The notes under the pieces: generated by a model
Databases searched by the model: none
What the model saw: the letters and a program-made list of their open reading frames with translations, nothing else
What the model was told of the DNA's origin: nothing
In this document: piece after piece, positions 8,791-16,832 of the stretch
How the letters are laid out: each line of letters starts with the position of its first letter
Position numbering within the stretch: the stretch's first letter is position 1
Position numbers and translations under genes: made by a program
Source: Actinomycetes bacterium
GTDB taxonomy: Bacteria; Actinomycetota; Acidimicrobiia; Acidimicrobiales; SZUA-35
Assembly: GCA_024280015.1 (NCBI GenBank)
Contig: JAJRQY010000157.1
Location: 99,235 to 163,234 of the forward strand
Length of the DNA: 64,000 nt
Direction of reading: 5' to 3'

Positions 8791-9555
8791 CTAGCAGCGC
8801 CGGGCGATCAGATGGAACTGAGAGGCCACCCAGCGATAGGGGTCTCGACGGCCTGCTTGTTCCTCGGCATCCAACAGGGCCAGAAGGTCTTCGGCCTCTG
8901 CAATAGTCATGGAACTTGGAATGCCGTCATTGAAGACTCGGACCCCATACCACTGCGAGGTCTCGAAGCCACAGGTATTCAGGGTTGCCTCGATGTCTTC
9001 GAGCCGGTCAGCCCTGGCTTCAACCCCAAGACCATTCACATAGGTGTCGGTATCAAAGGCCTTCGTTGCTTGGGACCACTGACGACGAAGGCCCGGCCGC
9101 ATGGCCAAGGCGTGAGCGTTGCGGAACGTGAGAGACAAGAGCCCACCAGCAGCGACCCGTCGGCAGAGCGACGCTACAAACTCATCACGGTCTTCGACAT
9201 ACATCAAGATGCCGTGGGCACAGACCACATCAAAGCTGTCTGATTGCGAGAGGAGGGAGTCCGAGTCCAGGTCGTGAAGATCACCTTCTCGCAGATCAAT
9301 GGCCAAGCCTCGATCCTCTGCATCCGCTCGGCACAGGTCCAGAAGCGCTGTCGAACGGTCCAAACCGGTGACTTGACAACCTCGTTCAGCCAATCGCAAG
9401 GCTTGAGTCCCTTGGCCACAGCCAACATCCAGAACCGAACTATTTGCCGCCACATGTTCGTTGACTTGTCTGGCGATAAGTTCTTGTCGGATCACGTTGC
9501 GCAAGTTCCCAAGACCCTTGATCCAGTTCTCTTCCACGGTCTCAAAACTGCCCAT
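8791..9555 (-). CDS. SAM-dependent methyltransferase, CmoM/SmtA-like
   Basis: A 254-residue class I methyltransferase. Motif I is VLDVGCGQGTQAL, followed by an acidic loop after LDRS and a motif IV region FDVVCAHGILMYVED. The N terminus (WIKGLGNLRNVIRQEL) and a WYGVRVF segment resemble CmoM, which methylates 5-carboxymethoxyuridine in tRNA wobble positions. I see no cmoA/cmoB genes in the window, so this function is only tentative. The ATG at 9555 is preceded by AGAGGT at 6 bases; an upstream in-frame start would add an unrelated 14 residues. Confidence 0.8.
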   Translation of the reverse strand: MGSFETVEENWIKGLGNLRNVIRQELIARQVNEHVAANSSVLDVGCGQGTQALRLAERGCQVTGLDRSTALLDLCRADAEDRGLAIDLREGDLHDLDSDSLLSQSDSFDVVCAHGILMYVEDRDEFVASLCRRVAAGGLLSLTFRNAHALAMRPGLRRQWSQATKAFDTDTYVNGLGVEARADRLEDIEATLNTCGFETSQWYGVRVFNDGIPSSMTIAEAEDLLALLDAEEQAGRRDPYRWVASQFHLIARRC

Positions 9556-9624
9556 GCCGCTACCTCTGAGTCTTCGATGGGGAATGTGTAGAACCAAATC
9601 CTAGATCTCGGTCAAGTCATGCGG

Positions 9625-10104
9625 TCACTCGACCCGCATGGTGACCTGGGCTTGAAGCGAAACGTCTCCGACGAGCCAACCAACTAGCGGCACATCGGTT
9701 GGAGATTGGTAGGTCACCGTCGCCGTGGCTGAGTCACCAGTCGAACTCCCCCCAGTAAGACTGACACTCATCCGACCCGACTCAAGGTTGGATCCCCCGA
9801 AAGCTCCGGCTCGAGCTGCCGCCTGAGTCGGATCAACCGCTGCCGCCCTCGCCGCTTCTCGAGCTGAATGGTTCACCAGTAAGAAATCCTTGGCAACCAA
9901 TCCAGCCTGGATCACCATCAGGGCAAACAGAACGGCAAGGGGAAGAGTCAGCGCCAGTTCGACCGTGGCCTGGCCTCGCTCGGTCCAACGCGCTTCGGAC
10001 TGATTTCCCGCGGCTTGACGTCCCTTGTTCTGACGCCTCACCTCAGCGAATCGCCCCAGCGCGGTGGCCCAAGCAGTCTGAGCGCTGCTCTCCCCCCGAC
10101 TCAT
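9625..10104 (-). CDS. tadE: TadE-like pseudopilin of the Tad pilus
   Basis: A 159-residue protein with a type IV pilin-like hydrophobic helix. The motif GQATVE (residues about 44-49) is followed by a roughly 25-residue membrane stretch and an A-rich region SAREAARAAAVDPTQAA, all typical of TadE pseudopilins. It has an unusually long and charged N-terminal leader of about 43 residues before the cleavage-like site. It is the last gene of the tad operon and overlaps the stop of the upstream pilin gene (TGATG). It is predicted to be a minor pilin that initiates or caps the fibre. Confidence 0.85.
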   Translation of the reverse strand: MSRGESSAQTAWATALGRFAEVRRQNKGRQAAGNQSEARWTERGQATVELALTLPLAVLFALMVIQAGLVAKDFLLVNHSAREAARAAAVDPTQAAARAGAFGGSNLESGRMSVSLTGGSSTGDSATATVTYQSPTDVPLVGWLVGDVSLQAQVTMRVE

Positions 10105-10310
10105 CAGCCGACCCGCCCGATCACCGAATCAAGCACGGTGTTGAGCAGATCAGAGATCTTGCCCGTACTTGCAGCCCAGGCCAGAACAAGTCCGGCAATC
10201 GTTGCTGCCCCGACAATGACAAGGGCGTACTCCGCCGTTGCTTGACCAGCCTCACTGGACTGCCGAGCAGCATGGATTCGGGTGGACACTTGGGTATAGA
10301 GCATCAGCAT
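10104..10310 (-). CDS. Flp-type small pilin (DUF4244 family)
   Basis: A 68-residue protein with a short basic leader and GQATAEYAL (residues 22-30) followed by one hydrophobic helix, the usual form of actinobacterial DUF4244/Flp pilins. It is probably the major subunit of the Tad pilus. The start at 10310 is supported by AGGAG nine bases upstream; longer in-frame starts would run into tadC and give low-complexity sequence. It sits between tadC and tadE. About 100 bases separating it from tadC carry three imperfect direct repeats. Confidence 0.82.
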   Translation of the reverse strand: MLMLYTQVSTRIHAARQSSEAGQATAEYALVIVGAATIAGLVLAWAASTGKISDLLNTVLDSVIGRVG

Positions 10311-10348
10311 TCTGCTGTCTCCTTCTCTTGGTAACGCATGAATATTTG

Positions 10349-10408
10349 GGTGACAGCCGAGACTGTGAGGGACAGCCGAAGCTGCAAGTGACAGCCGAAG
10401 CTGTGAAT
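10349..10408. repeat. Three imperfect 18-20 bp tandem repeats in the tadC-flp gap
   Basis: Three consecutive units begin with GACAGCCGA(A/G)(G)CTG at about 10352, 10371 and 10390. They fill most of the noncoding gap between the end of tadC and the flp pilin gene. They may act as a regulatory or RNA-processing element that sets pilin levels relative to the machinery genes, but this is inference. The units lie inside the 5' extension of the pilin frame, which supports the shorter start for that gene. Confidence 0.6.
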
Positions 10409-10411
10409 CGA

Positions 10412-11167
10412 CTAGGCCAGGAACCGGCCTGCGGCCACGATCACCAGCGGCAGCACCGCTCCAAGCAAGACGGCAGGCAAGAAGCAAACAACCAGTGGGA
10501 ACAGGAGCTGGACGCTCAACTGCTTGGCCTTGGCTTCAGACGCTCTGCGCCGATTAGCGCCTGCCTCCTCCGCCAGGCGGACAAGCAGGCTGGCAATTGG
10601 AGCACCGTCCCGCTCAGTCGCAATCAAGGCACGAGCCAGAGGACGATACGGCTCACCAAGCTGATCAGGAAGACAATGCAGGACCGTGACCAACGACTGG
10701 CCGGCTTCTCTACTCGTCATCAGCTGTTGGAAGATTGGGCTTACCGTGTTGTCACCGCGTTTGGCCACCATTCGTATTCCCGAAGAGATCGTTCCACCAG
10801 CACCGAGCACGACCGCTAGCAGATCCAGGGTTCCCGGGAGAGCAGCAAGTTTCTTGGTGGTCTGGCTCGCCCGGTCCACCCGAGCCCTCCATCGCGATCC
10901 TCCAGTTAGGGCGACAACTCCGACCACTGCCACCAGAGGATGCAGCAGCCAAGCCGCAATCCCGGCGCCCACCAACCAGAGGCCAGCTCGGTGGCTTCCA
11001 GCGAACCGACCACCAACCGAGGGAGACAAACCAGACCCTTGATGACCAGAAGTTGTATGCCCAGCGGCGGTGAGCAGGCTCAGTCTCTCCAGCCGTCTGG
11101 CACGTCCAGATGGTGCAAGAAGCAAGATGCAACTCCCACTTATCGCCGCCAGGGCCAGAGCAATCAC
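10412..11167 (-). CDS. tadC: TadC, pilus assembly membrane protein (T2SS F family)
   Basis: A 251-residue type II secretion F-family protein. Two N-terminal hydrophobic helices are followed by the cytosolic helical domain with the family core (GTLDLLAVVLGAGGTI, then ALIATERDGAPIASLL) and two C-terminal membrane helices. It should pair with TadB to form the inner-membrane platform driven by TadA. The start is placed at GTG 11167 because this gives a GTGA overlap with the tadB stop, matching the coupling in the rest of the operon; GTG 11173 is also possible. Confidence 0.87.
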   Translation of the reverse strand: MIALALAAISGSCILLLAPSGRARRLERLSLLTAAGHTTSGHQGSGLSPSVGGRFAGSHRAGLWLVGAGIAAWLLHPLVAVVGVVALTGGSRWRARVDRASQTTKKLAALPGTLDLLAVVLGAGGTISSGIRMVAKRGDNTVSPIFQQLMTSREAGQSLVTVLHCLPDQLGEPYRPLARALIATERDGAPIASLLVRLAEEAGANRRRASEAKAKQLSVQLLFPLVVCFLPAVLLGAVLPLVIVAAGRFLA

Positions 11168-12000
11168 TGCCACACCAGCTTCTGGATCCAGGTCCAGCCT
11201 GCGGCCACCAAGAGCAGGGAGCCAACAATGCAAACCGCTCCCAGCATCGAGGAGAAGTAGAACCGGGCAATCCGATGGTCAGCACCGGCAAGGAGTAGAG
11301 CAAACATCAGGGGCAGGCCAGCCAACACCGCAGCTGATGCCGTGGCCTGACTGGCTTGGGTACGGGTCTCCTCAAGCCCAGCCTGGTGGGCACGCAGCGT
11401 TTCGGACAGTCGTTCGATTGCTGGCCCAGCCGGGCCACCAGACTCGACAAGAACAACAACGGCTATGGCCAATAGGCGAAGGGCCGGGGTGGTTTGCTTG
11501 CCTTGCTCAGCTTGAAGCATCCGCTCCAGAGCGACCTCCAGCCGTTCTCCAGCGGTGACGGCATCAGCAACGATGCGCAGTGTTGAGACCGTCTCACTAC
11601 TGGACCGCTTCTCTTCTTCACCGCCTGAGGGGTGCTGGCAGCCCAGGGTAAATGCGGTAGCCAGAGAGTTTCCCGAGCGAAGTTCGAGAGCAATCTGATC
11701 GACGATAGCCAGCAGTTCTCGCTCGTTGTCCTGCGCCTGTTTTCGTCCCCGGGATGTTCGATACAAGCTCAGACACCCCGACCAGACCAAGGGGCCGGCA
11801 ATGAGCAATGACGGACTGCGGACAACAAGCCCAATGCTGGCCAGGACCATCGGCCCAACGCGATTCACACCCCAGAACAGCTCACCGGTCTGGAAGTGGA
11901 AAGGTTCAACTGGTCGAACCGACCGCTGATTGCCTGTCCCAGAGGTGAACGTCAAGAAGAATGCTGTGGCCGCCAACAGAGCGAGAACAACAGGCATCAT
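11164..12000 (-). CDS. tadB: TadB, pilus assembly membrane protein (T2SS F family)
   Basis: A 278-residue type II secretion F-family protein. Membrane helices lie near residues 1-20 and 45-75 and at the C terminus; the central cytosolic domain contains EIALELRSGNSLATAF and LVESGGPAGPAIERLSE. TadB is the second platform protein of Tad pili. It overlaps tadA upstream and tadC downstream by four bases each, a tightly coupled operon. The family fold and gene order make the assignment firm even though the sequence is divergent. Confidence 0.87.
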   Translation of the reverse strand: MMPVVLALLAATAFFLTFTSGTGNQRSVRPVEPFHFQTGELFWGVNRVGPMVLASIGLVVRSPSLLIAGPLVWSGCLSLYRTSRGRKQAQDNERELLAIVDQIALELRSGNSLATAFTLGCQHPSGGEEEKRSSSETVSTLRIVADAVTAGERLEVALERMLQAEQGKQTTPALRLLAIAVVVLVESGGPAGPAIERLSETLRAHQAGLEETRTQASQATASAAVLAGLPLMFALLLAGADHRIARFYFSSMLGAVCIVGSLLLVAAGWTWIQKLVWQ

Positions 12001-13070
12001 TGGCTGGACCAGATGGTGTGTGCTCGTGGTCGCTCACCCATCTGAACCGCAGCAACCGACGACACCTGACGCACCCCGTCTTGGCCACGAACCAGATGCA
12101 CGATCACATCGATGGCCGACCCAATCTGATCCCTGATTGCCGACATTGGTAGATCAACTCCACCCAAGAGGCACAGGGTTTCCAGCCGACGAAGACCCGA
12201 TTCGGGGTCATTGGCATGGCAAGTGGTTAGCGATCCGTCATGCCCCGTGTTGAGTGCTAACAAGAGATCCAGTGCTTCGCCACCTCGTACCTCGCCAACT
12301 ACGAGGCGGTCGGGCCGCATTCGCAACGCATTGCGAACCAGTTGACGCAGGGTGACTTCGCCAACACCTTCACTATTTGGTGGCCGGGCCTCCAGCCGGA
12401 TGATATGCCTGCCCGGAAAGCGAAGCTCGGAGGTGTCTTCGACGACGATGATGCGCTCATCGAGATTGATGAGGCCACCGAGCCCATTCAGCAATGTTGT
12501 CTTTCCGGTACCCGTGCCGCCGACGACCAGGATGGTGGCCCGTTGGCTGACAAGCTCAACCAACATCTGGATGACCTCCTCCGGACCAAAGGCTTCGAGG
12601 GCGATCGGTTTGGCCGAGAACCGACGGATGGTGATGACTGGTCCATCGATGGCTAGAGGAGGAACCACGACATTGACTCGGCTCCCATCAGGAAGGCGGG
12701 CATCGACCATCGGACTGGTTCTGTCGACTCGCAACCCAAGGGGATCAAGGATTCGCTCCACCAGCAACCAGATGTCGTCAGAGGTCACGACAGTCGATGT
12801 CGAGCACACGCCATCCACAGAATCAACCCAGACAGGCCCCGGCCCGTTGATCATGACTTCGGTAACGTCGCTCCTTTCCAGAAGCCCGGCAATGGCTCCG
12901 TAACCGTTGGCACGTGCCAACGCTCGGTCGACGCTTTGGGCTACTGACCCGCCGTCCAACAAGGGTTCATCGTGACGAACCCATTCGATCAGCTCATTGC
13001 GGTCACTTGTTGGGGCGCCAGCCAGTCGGTGGATGAGACGATGAACGAGTTCATCGGCGTGCGAACTCAC
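11997..13070 (-). CDS. tadA: TadA/CpaF-type pilus assembly ATPase
   Basis: A 357-residue secretion ATPase of the VirB11/CpaF group. The N-terminal domain is followed by Walker A GGTGTGKTTLLNGLGG, an Asp-box-like EDTSELRFPG, the Walker B region LRMRPDRLVVGEVRGGEAL and the His box TGHDGSLTTCHAND. It should power assembly of the Flp pilus on the inner membrane. It overlaps tadZ upstream and tadB downstream by four bases. The length is close to the usual CpaF length. No secretin or outer-membrane component is present, in line with a monoderm host. Confidence 0.93.
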   Translation of the reverse strand: MSSHADELVHRLIHRLAGAPTSDRNELIEWVRHDEPLLDGGSVAQSVDRALARANGYGAIAGLLERSDVTEVMINGPGPVWVDSVDGVCSTSTVVTSDDIWLLVERILDPLGLRVDRTSPMVDARLPDGSRVNVVVPPLAIDGPVITIRRFSAKPIALEAFGPEEVIQMLVELVSQRATILVVGGTGTGKTTLLNGLGGLINLDERIIVVEDTSELRFPGRHIIRLEARPPNSEGVGEVTLRQLVRNALRMRPDRLVVGEVRGGEALDLLLALNTGHDGSLTTCHANDPESGLRRLETLCLLGGVDLPMSAIRDQIGSAIDVIVHLVRGQDGVRQVSSVAAVQMGERPRAHTIWSSQ

Positions 13071-13696
13071 AAGACCACCTTCAACTTGTTGAGCGATCGA
13101 GGCAGGCGGGACTCCAGCAATCCGGCATCAACTGCCCGAGCCACGGCAGGGTCCCAGGGGATCGAGGCGGTGACCGGAGTATCAAGGGCAGCAGCAACGT
13201 CGGCTCGACGAAGGACTCGGCCGGGCTCAACCACGAGCACCACATCGTCGGGAGGGGGACCGCACTGGGCTCGACGCAAGGCGATGTAGCAAGCTCGTGT
13301 TACCAGGACTGAACGCTCAGCTGCATTCAGTAGAGCGACGGCGGTGATCGACGATGTTCCAATGTCGACCACAACCCGTCGGCCTTCCGACGCAAGCAAT
13401 CTGGCTAGGAGGCGAAAACGATCCGTTGTTCCCGCGGGATGACATTCACCGGTTGGCAACAAGGAAAGGCGATCCGAGACACTGATCTCCAACCGATGAA
13501 GAGCATCGGCCGGGGGCTGCTCAGATCGAAACCAGTCAGCGAGGCCGGGTCCGGCGGCATCAACACCAAGGATTGCCGGCAGGTCACCGTTGAGGTCGAC
13601 CAGCAGGGTTGGGTGTTGTTGGGCGCTGAGAACAGCGGATGCGGCCGAGACAACAGAGCAGCCGACGCCACCCTTGGCCGTAAAATAGCAAAGCAC
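13067..13696 (-). CDS. tadZ: TadZ/CpaE-like ParA-family protein with altered P-loop
   Basis: A 209-residue ParA/MinD-type protein at the head of the tad operon, the usual position of the pilus-localising TadZ/CpaE protein. The deviant Walker A region reads FTAKGGVGCSVVSAASA. The signature lysine is kept, but the P-loop lysine that contacts the phosphates is cysteine (KGGVGCS for KGGVGKS), so normal ATP hydrolysis is doubtful. There is no N-terminal receiver-like domain as in many CpaE proteins. The GTG start at 13696 is well supported by GGAGG seven bases upstream. Confidence 0.82.
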   Translation of the reverse strand: MLCYFTAKGGVGCSVVSAASAVLSAQQHPTLLVDLNGDLPAILGVDAAGPGLADWFRSEQPPADALHRLEISVSDRLSLLPTGECHPAGTTDRFRLLARLLASEGRRVVVDIGTSSITAVALLNAAERSVLVTRACYIALRRAQCGPPPDDVVLVVEPGRVLRRADVAAALDTPVTASIPWDPAVARAVDAGLLESRLPRSLNKLKVVL

Positions 13697-14081
13697 GAGA
13701 TGCCTCCAGAAAACCTGAATCAGGAACGGAGGGGGAAGAAACGCTTAGGAGGAAGTCCGCTTGCGAGCCGGTGACCGCATGCCCAATCAGGTGGATCGTG
13801 GCAGGCTCCGGGGAAGGGGGCGCTGGCATCACACTAGGGGGACTGTTGTGTTTTTGCGCCAACTAGTTTTCTGAAACTTGACTCCTAGAGTCGCAGCTGC
13901 AGTGTCTCGGTATGGGATTCAAGGACTCGCGGCTGTCAAGTATCCAACTCTGGGCGGTGCCATCGAGCTGGCGGGAAGTGACGACGAGTACATCGCAGTC
14001 GGCATCGTCCTTATCGACTTCCCCGATCAACTGACCCCACGAGAGATCTGCTGGCGTCAGCGGCGAGATACATTTACCGGT
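13697..14081. other. Intergenic region between tadZ and tRNA-Sec; no gene seen
   Basis: About 385 bases with no convincing reading frame on either strand. It must hold the promoter of the leftward tad operon and the promoter of the rightward tRNA-Sec gene, but I could not fix either with confidence. An 86-codon frame at 13878-14138 runs through the tRNA and has no family resemblance, so it is not called. Confidence 0.5.
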
Positions 14082-14177
14082 GGAGGTGTCCGAGTACCTG
14101 GTGGGCTCCCCCGCCTTCAAAGCGGGTGTGCGGTGTGATCCATCGCAGGCGGGTTCGATTCCCGTCCACCTCCGCCA
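14082..14177 (+). tRNA. selC: tRNA-Sec (anticodon TCA)
   Basis: A 96-base tRNA with encoded CCA. The acceptor stem GGAGGTG pairs with CACCTCC, then discriminator G and CCA. The anticodon stem CCCGC/GCGGG closes the loop CTTCAAA, which places TCA at 14117-14119. An unusually long variable arm (TGCGGTG pairing with CATCGCA) and the T-arm loop TTCGATT complete it. A UCA anticodon, extended size and long variable arm are diagnostic of selenocysteine tRNA. SerS, SelA and SelB elsewhere in this window would charge, convert and deliver it. Confidence 0.95.
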
Positions 14178-14213
14178 AATATCTTTCGCCATCAAATCAG
14201 CGGAAGTATTGGC

Positions 14214-14576
14214 CTAGGGCAGTCCAAGTGCTGCTCCAGCCAGGATGAACAAGCCAACGCCAGCCACGACGATGCCGACAATCAAAACCGTTCCGACTCC
14301 GGCCAGGAAGCGACCCTGGAAAAACGATGGTCGAAGGGGGCTCTGTGTTCGAACGATGTCCCGGAGGCGGACTTGCCACAGGGTGCAGGCTCGACGGTAG
14401 GTATATGCACTTGCTGTGCCCGCCAAACCTCCACTCAGTAGCAGCGCCGACCCAACGATCATCGGTGATGACCGGTTCGGCGATGCCAAGGCGGGTGGGA
14501 TGATCACGGGGATCACGACCCCAAGTAACAGCCATCTAAGAACCAGCTTTAGTTCGTCCTTTGTTCCGGTTCTCAT
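14214..14576 (-). CDS. Hypothetical three-helix membrane protein
   Basis: A 120-residue protein with three predicted membrane helices (about residues 10-31, 39-58 and 90-118), separated by a basic loop RRACTLWQVRLRDIVRT. No family is recognised. It stands alone on the minus strand between the tRNA-Sec and the MocR gene. Another frame over the same bases gives low-quality, Pro/Arg-rich sequence, so this frame is preferred for its clean hydrophobic pattern. The function is unknown. Confidence 0.55.
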   Translation of the reverse strand: MRTGTKDELKLVLRWLLLGVVIPVIIPPALASPNRSSPMIVGSALLLSGGLAGTASAYTYRRACTLWQVRLRDIVRTQSPLRPSFFQGRFLAGVGTVLIVGIVVAGVGLFILAGAALGLP

Positions 14577-14676
14577 TGGGACGGACCCTAGGACAGCAAC
14601 GTTTCCTCCCCGTTAACCAGTCCAAGGTGAGCGGTTGTTCATGTCGGACAAGGCTTGCTACTGCTAGGTGCTGGAC

Positions 14677-15996
14677 CTAGATGGTGCGGGAGTGAGAAAT
14701 GCCTCCTCGTGTGGAGTGAACCAGGACGTCGGCCAGCAGGTCAACTACCTCATCAATCTGGTTGTTGGACAGGGCGGAGATTGTGACCCGAACTGCTGGG
14801 GCCGAGGCAATTCGGTACCCACTGGCGCCGCGGATGGCATAACCCCTGTCCCGAAGAGCCACAATCGCTGGCTCTTCCTCAGCAACCGCTATCCATACTT
14901 GGAATCCCGACGTCGCCCTCGACGCGATCCCTTCCTTGGCCAAACCATCGACCAGGCGGTTGCGACGACTGGTATAGGTGGCAGCGGCCGCCTCCATCTT
15001 TTTCTGAGCTACGGGGTCCGACAGCAGGCTGGCGACGATTCGTTGCAAGAAGTGGCTGACCCAACCACACCCCATCTGCATTCGTCCCTCGATCCGGTCC
15101 AGGGTTTGCTCATCACCAACTACTAGGGCCAGCCGATAGTCAGGTCCTAGGCTCTTGGCCACTGACCGAACCACTACCCAGCGCGGGCGGTCGTGATTCA
15201 TATAGTGCACGGGCACACCAGCGACTGGTCCAGCGTGATCATCCTCGACCACTAGAACACTTGGATGGGCAGCAAGGACCGTCCGCAGTTCTTCTGCCCG
15301 ATCGGCATCAAAGGCCGCACCGGTGGGATTCTGGGCTCGCGGGGTGAGCACCACCACGGACACGCCGAGTTCCAGCGCACCGCAAAGTGCGGCTGGCGTT
15401 ACTCCACGTTCGTCAAGTTGCATGGGTACGGCAACAAGTCCAAGGGCAGCCACTATCTGATGTACCGGCGCGTGGCCAGGGTCTTCCACCCCAATCCGGT
15501 CACCGACCGAGCAATGCGCACCGAGGATCCGTTCGATGGCATCCATCGCTCCAGAAGCAACGGTGAGTCGCTTCACCTTCAGTCCGTCCTTAGACAGCCA
15601 ACGGGATCCAGCTTCAATGAGTTCATCAACCACCATGGCATTGCCGTAGCGTCCTCCCAGTTTGGCTGCAGCGGCAAGCATCTTGGTACTAACAGGAGGA
15701 AGGAGGGAATCGTCGGGGTTGCCCGAGGCGGCATCAATCAGATCATCGGGCATGGGGAAATAGGGACTGGCCAGCACCGTCGTGCGGGCGGCGACAATGG
15801 TCCCCTGCCGACCACGTCCAACAACCACGCCTCGCTCGCGCAAACGCCTATAGGCCGCAGCAACGGTGTTTGGGGCCACGCCCAGTTCAGCGGCCAAAGC
15901 CCGAACTGCTGCCAGCTTGGCTCCTGGCTTCAGATTGCCACTGGCCACGCGTCTCTCGACGTCACTAACAATTTCATTCGCCGTCCATTTCGACAT
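14677..15996 (-). CDS. MocR-type regulator (GntR HTH plus aminotransferase-like domain)
   Basis: A 439-residue fusion. An N-terminal GntR winged helix (residues about 1-75, with GVAPNTVAAAYRRLRERGVV) is followed by a fold type I PLP-binding domain. The likely PLP lysine is in RSVAKSLGPDYRLALV, with an Asp in the VVEDDHAG segment. MocR proteins such as PdxR and GabR sense pyridoxal phosphate or an amino compound. It is divergent from a pyridoxamine-phosphate-oxidase-fold gene, with only 19 bases between the starts. This suggests control of that gene and of itself, possibly tied to vitamin B6 status. Confidence 0.9.
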   Translation of the reverse strand: MSKWTANEIVSDVERRVASGNLKPGAKLAAVRALAAELGVAPNTVAAAYRRLRERGVVVGRGRQGTIVAARTTVLASPYFPMPDDLIDAASGNPDDSLLPPVSTKMLAAAAKLGGRYGNAMVVDELIEAGSRWLSKDGLKVKRLTVASGAMDAIERILGAHCSVGDRIGVEDPGHAPVHQIVAALGLVAVPMQLDERGVTPAALCGALELGVSVVVLTPRAQNPTGAAFDADRAEELRTVLAAHPSVLVVEDDHAGPVAGVPVHYMNHDRPRWVVVRSVAKSLGPDYRLALVVGDEQTLDRIEGRMQMGCGWVSHFLQRIVASLLSDPVAQKKMEAAAATYTSRRNRLVDGLAKEGIASRATSGFQVWIAVAEEEPAIVALRDRGYAIRGASGYRIASAPAVRVTISALSNNQIDEVVDLLADVLVHSTRGGISHSRTI

Positions 15997-16004
15997 TGTG
16001 TTAT

Positions 16005-16034
16005 TGTATCAGTATATGACTAGTAATGTATCAG
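16005..16034. promoter_or_regulatory. Direct-repeat operator candidate for the MocR regulator
   Basis: The octamer TGTATCAG (TTGTATCAG and ATGTATCAG in context) occurs twice in the same direction, at 16005-16012 and 16027-16034. This is exactly 22 bases, or two helical turns, apart. The pair sits in an AT-rich gap between the divergent MocR and PNPOx-like genes. MocR regulators often bind direct repeats on one face of the helix. One copy overlaps the first codons of the PNPOx-like gene if its start is at 16016. Confidence 0.55.
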
Positions 16035-16729
16035 AACAATTAGGATTAGACGATGCAGTGTTGGGCCATCCCCCGTCCGAAGCCGTCAGGATCAAGCGGG
16101 GCTTGAATCGGGCAAGCTACGAACAAACCATCGTGCACGAGATTCTCGACTCGGGCTGGCTGGCCCACGTTGGAACGGTCCGCGACGGCCTGCCGGTGGT
16201 CATCCCCATGTTCTATGTGCGTGACGGTGACTCGATCCTCATCCACGGCGCACCTGCCAGTGGTGTGATCCGGCGAGGCAAGGGCCTCGACGTTTGCATC
16301 ACGGTGACCTACCTGGACGGCTTTGTCCTCGCCCGGTCCTCCTTCCACCATTCGGTGAACTACCGGTCGGTCGTCATTATCGGTGAAGCCGAGCTGCTCA
16401 CCGATCCAGTGGAGAAAGAAGCTGCTCTGGACCTGTTCGTGGAGAACTTGGTGCCTGGACGCATGGCCCAGCTACGTCCGACGAACAACAAGGAACTGAC
16501 GGGAACCTCGGTCCTTCGCGTCTCGTTGGAGCAGGCTTCGGCCAAGGTCCGAACCGGTGGCCCAATCGATGACGAAGAGGACTATGACTTCGATGTGTGG
16601 GCTGGCGAAGTGCCGTTAACCGAAACAGTCGGGCAAGCCATTGCTGACCCACGATTGAAAGCCGGTATCAACTTCCCCGAGAATCTACGAGCCATGACCG
16701 GGTTCGACTCGGCGGTCGATGGCGGCTGA
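16016..16729 (+). CDS. Pyridoxamine 5'-phosphate oxidase-family FMN-binding protein
   Basis: A 237-residue split-barrel flavoprotein. The PNPOx-like core runs from about residue 30 to 190, with LDSGWLAHVGTVRDGLPVVI, MFYVRDGDSILIHGA and the SFHHSVNYRSVVIIGEAELL segment. This form is common in actinobacteria and often binds FMN, F420 or heme; it is not the PdxH enzyme itself. It is divergent from a MocR regulator and is probably its target. The start could be ATG 16016, which would put an operator repeat inside the gene, or a GTG/TTG near 16060 that still keeps the fold. Confidence 0.82.
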   Translation: MTSNVSEQLGLDDAVLGHPPSEAVRIKRGLNRASYEQTIVHEILDSGWLAHVGTVRDGLPVVIPMFYVRDGDSILIHGAPASGVIRRGKGLDVCITVTYLDGFVLARSSFHHSVNYRSVVIIGEAELLTDPVEKEAALDLFVENLVPGRMAQLRPTNNKELTGTSVLRVSLEQASAKVRTGGPIDDEEDYDFDVWAGEVPLTETVGQAIADPRLKAGINFPENLRAMTGFDSAVDGG

Positions 16730-16832
16730 GTGGTTCGGCCTGACGCAGGCGAGTCGTTGGAATGGGCCAAACCTGTGGATTGTGACCTGTTGGTTGGTCA
16801 CAAAGTTGACCCATATTTGAATTCTTGACGAC

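Noticed and set aside
13878-14138. An 86-codon frame that overlaps tRNA-Sec
   Set aside because: It runs through the tRNA structure, shows no family pattern and has no ribosome site.
14197-14535. A 112-codon frame antiparallel in phase to the membrane protein gene at 14214-14576
   Set aside because: The other frame gives clean membrane helices, while this one is Pro/Arg-rich and lacks any pattern.
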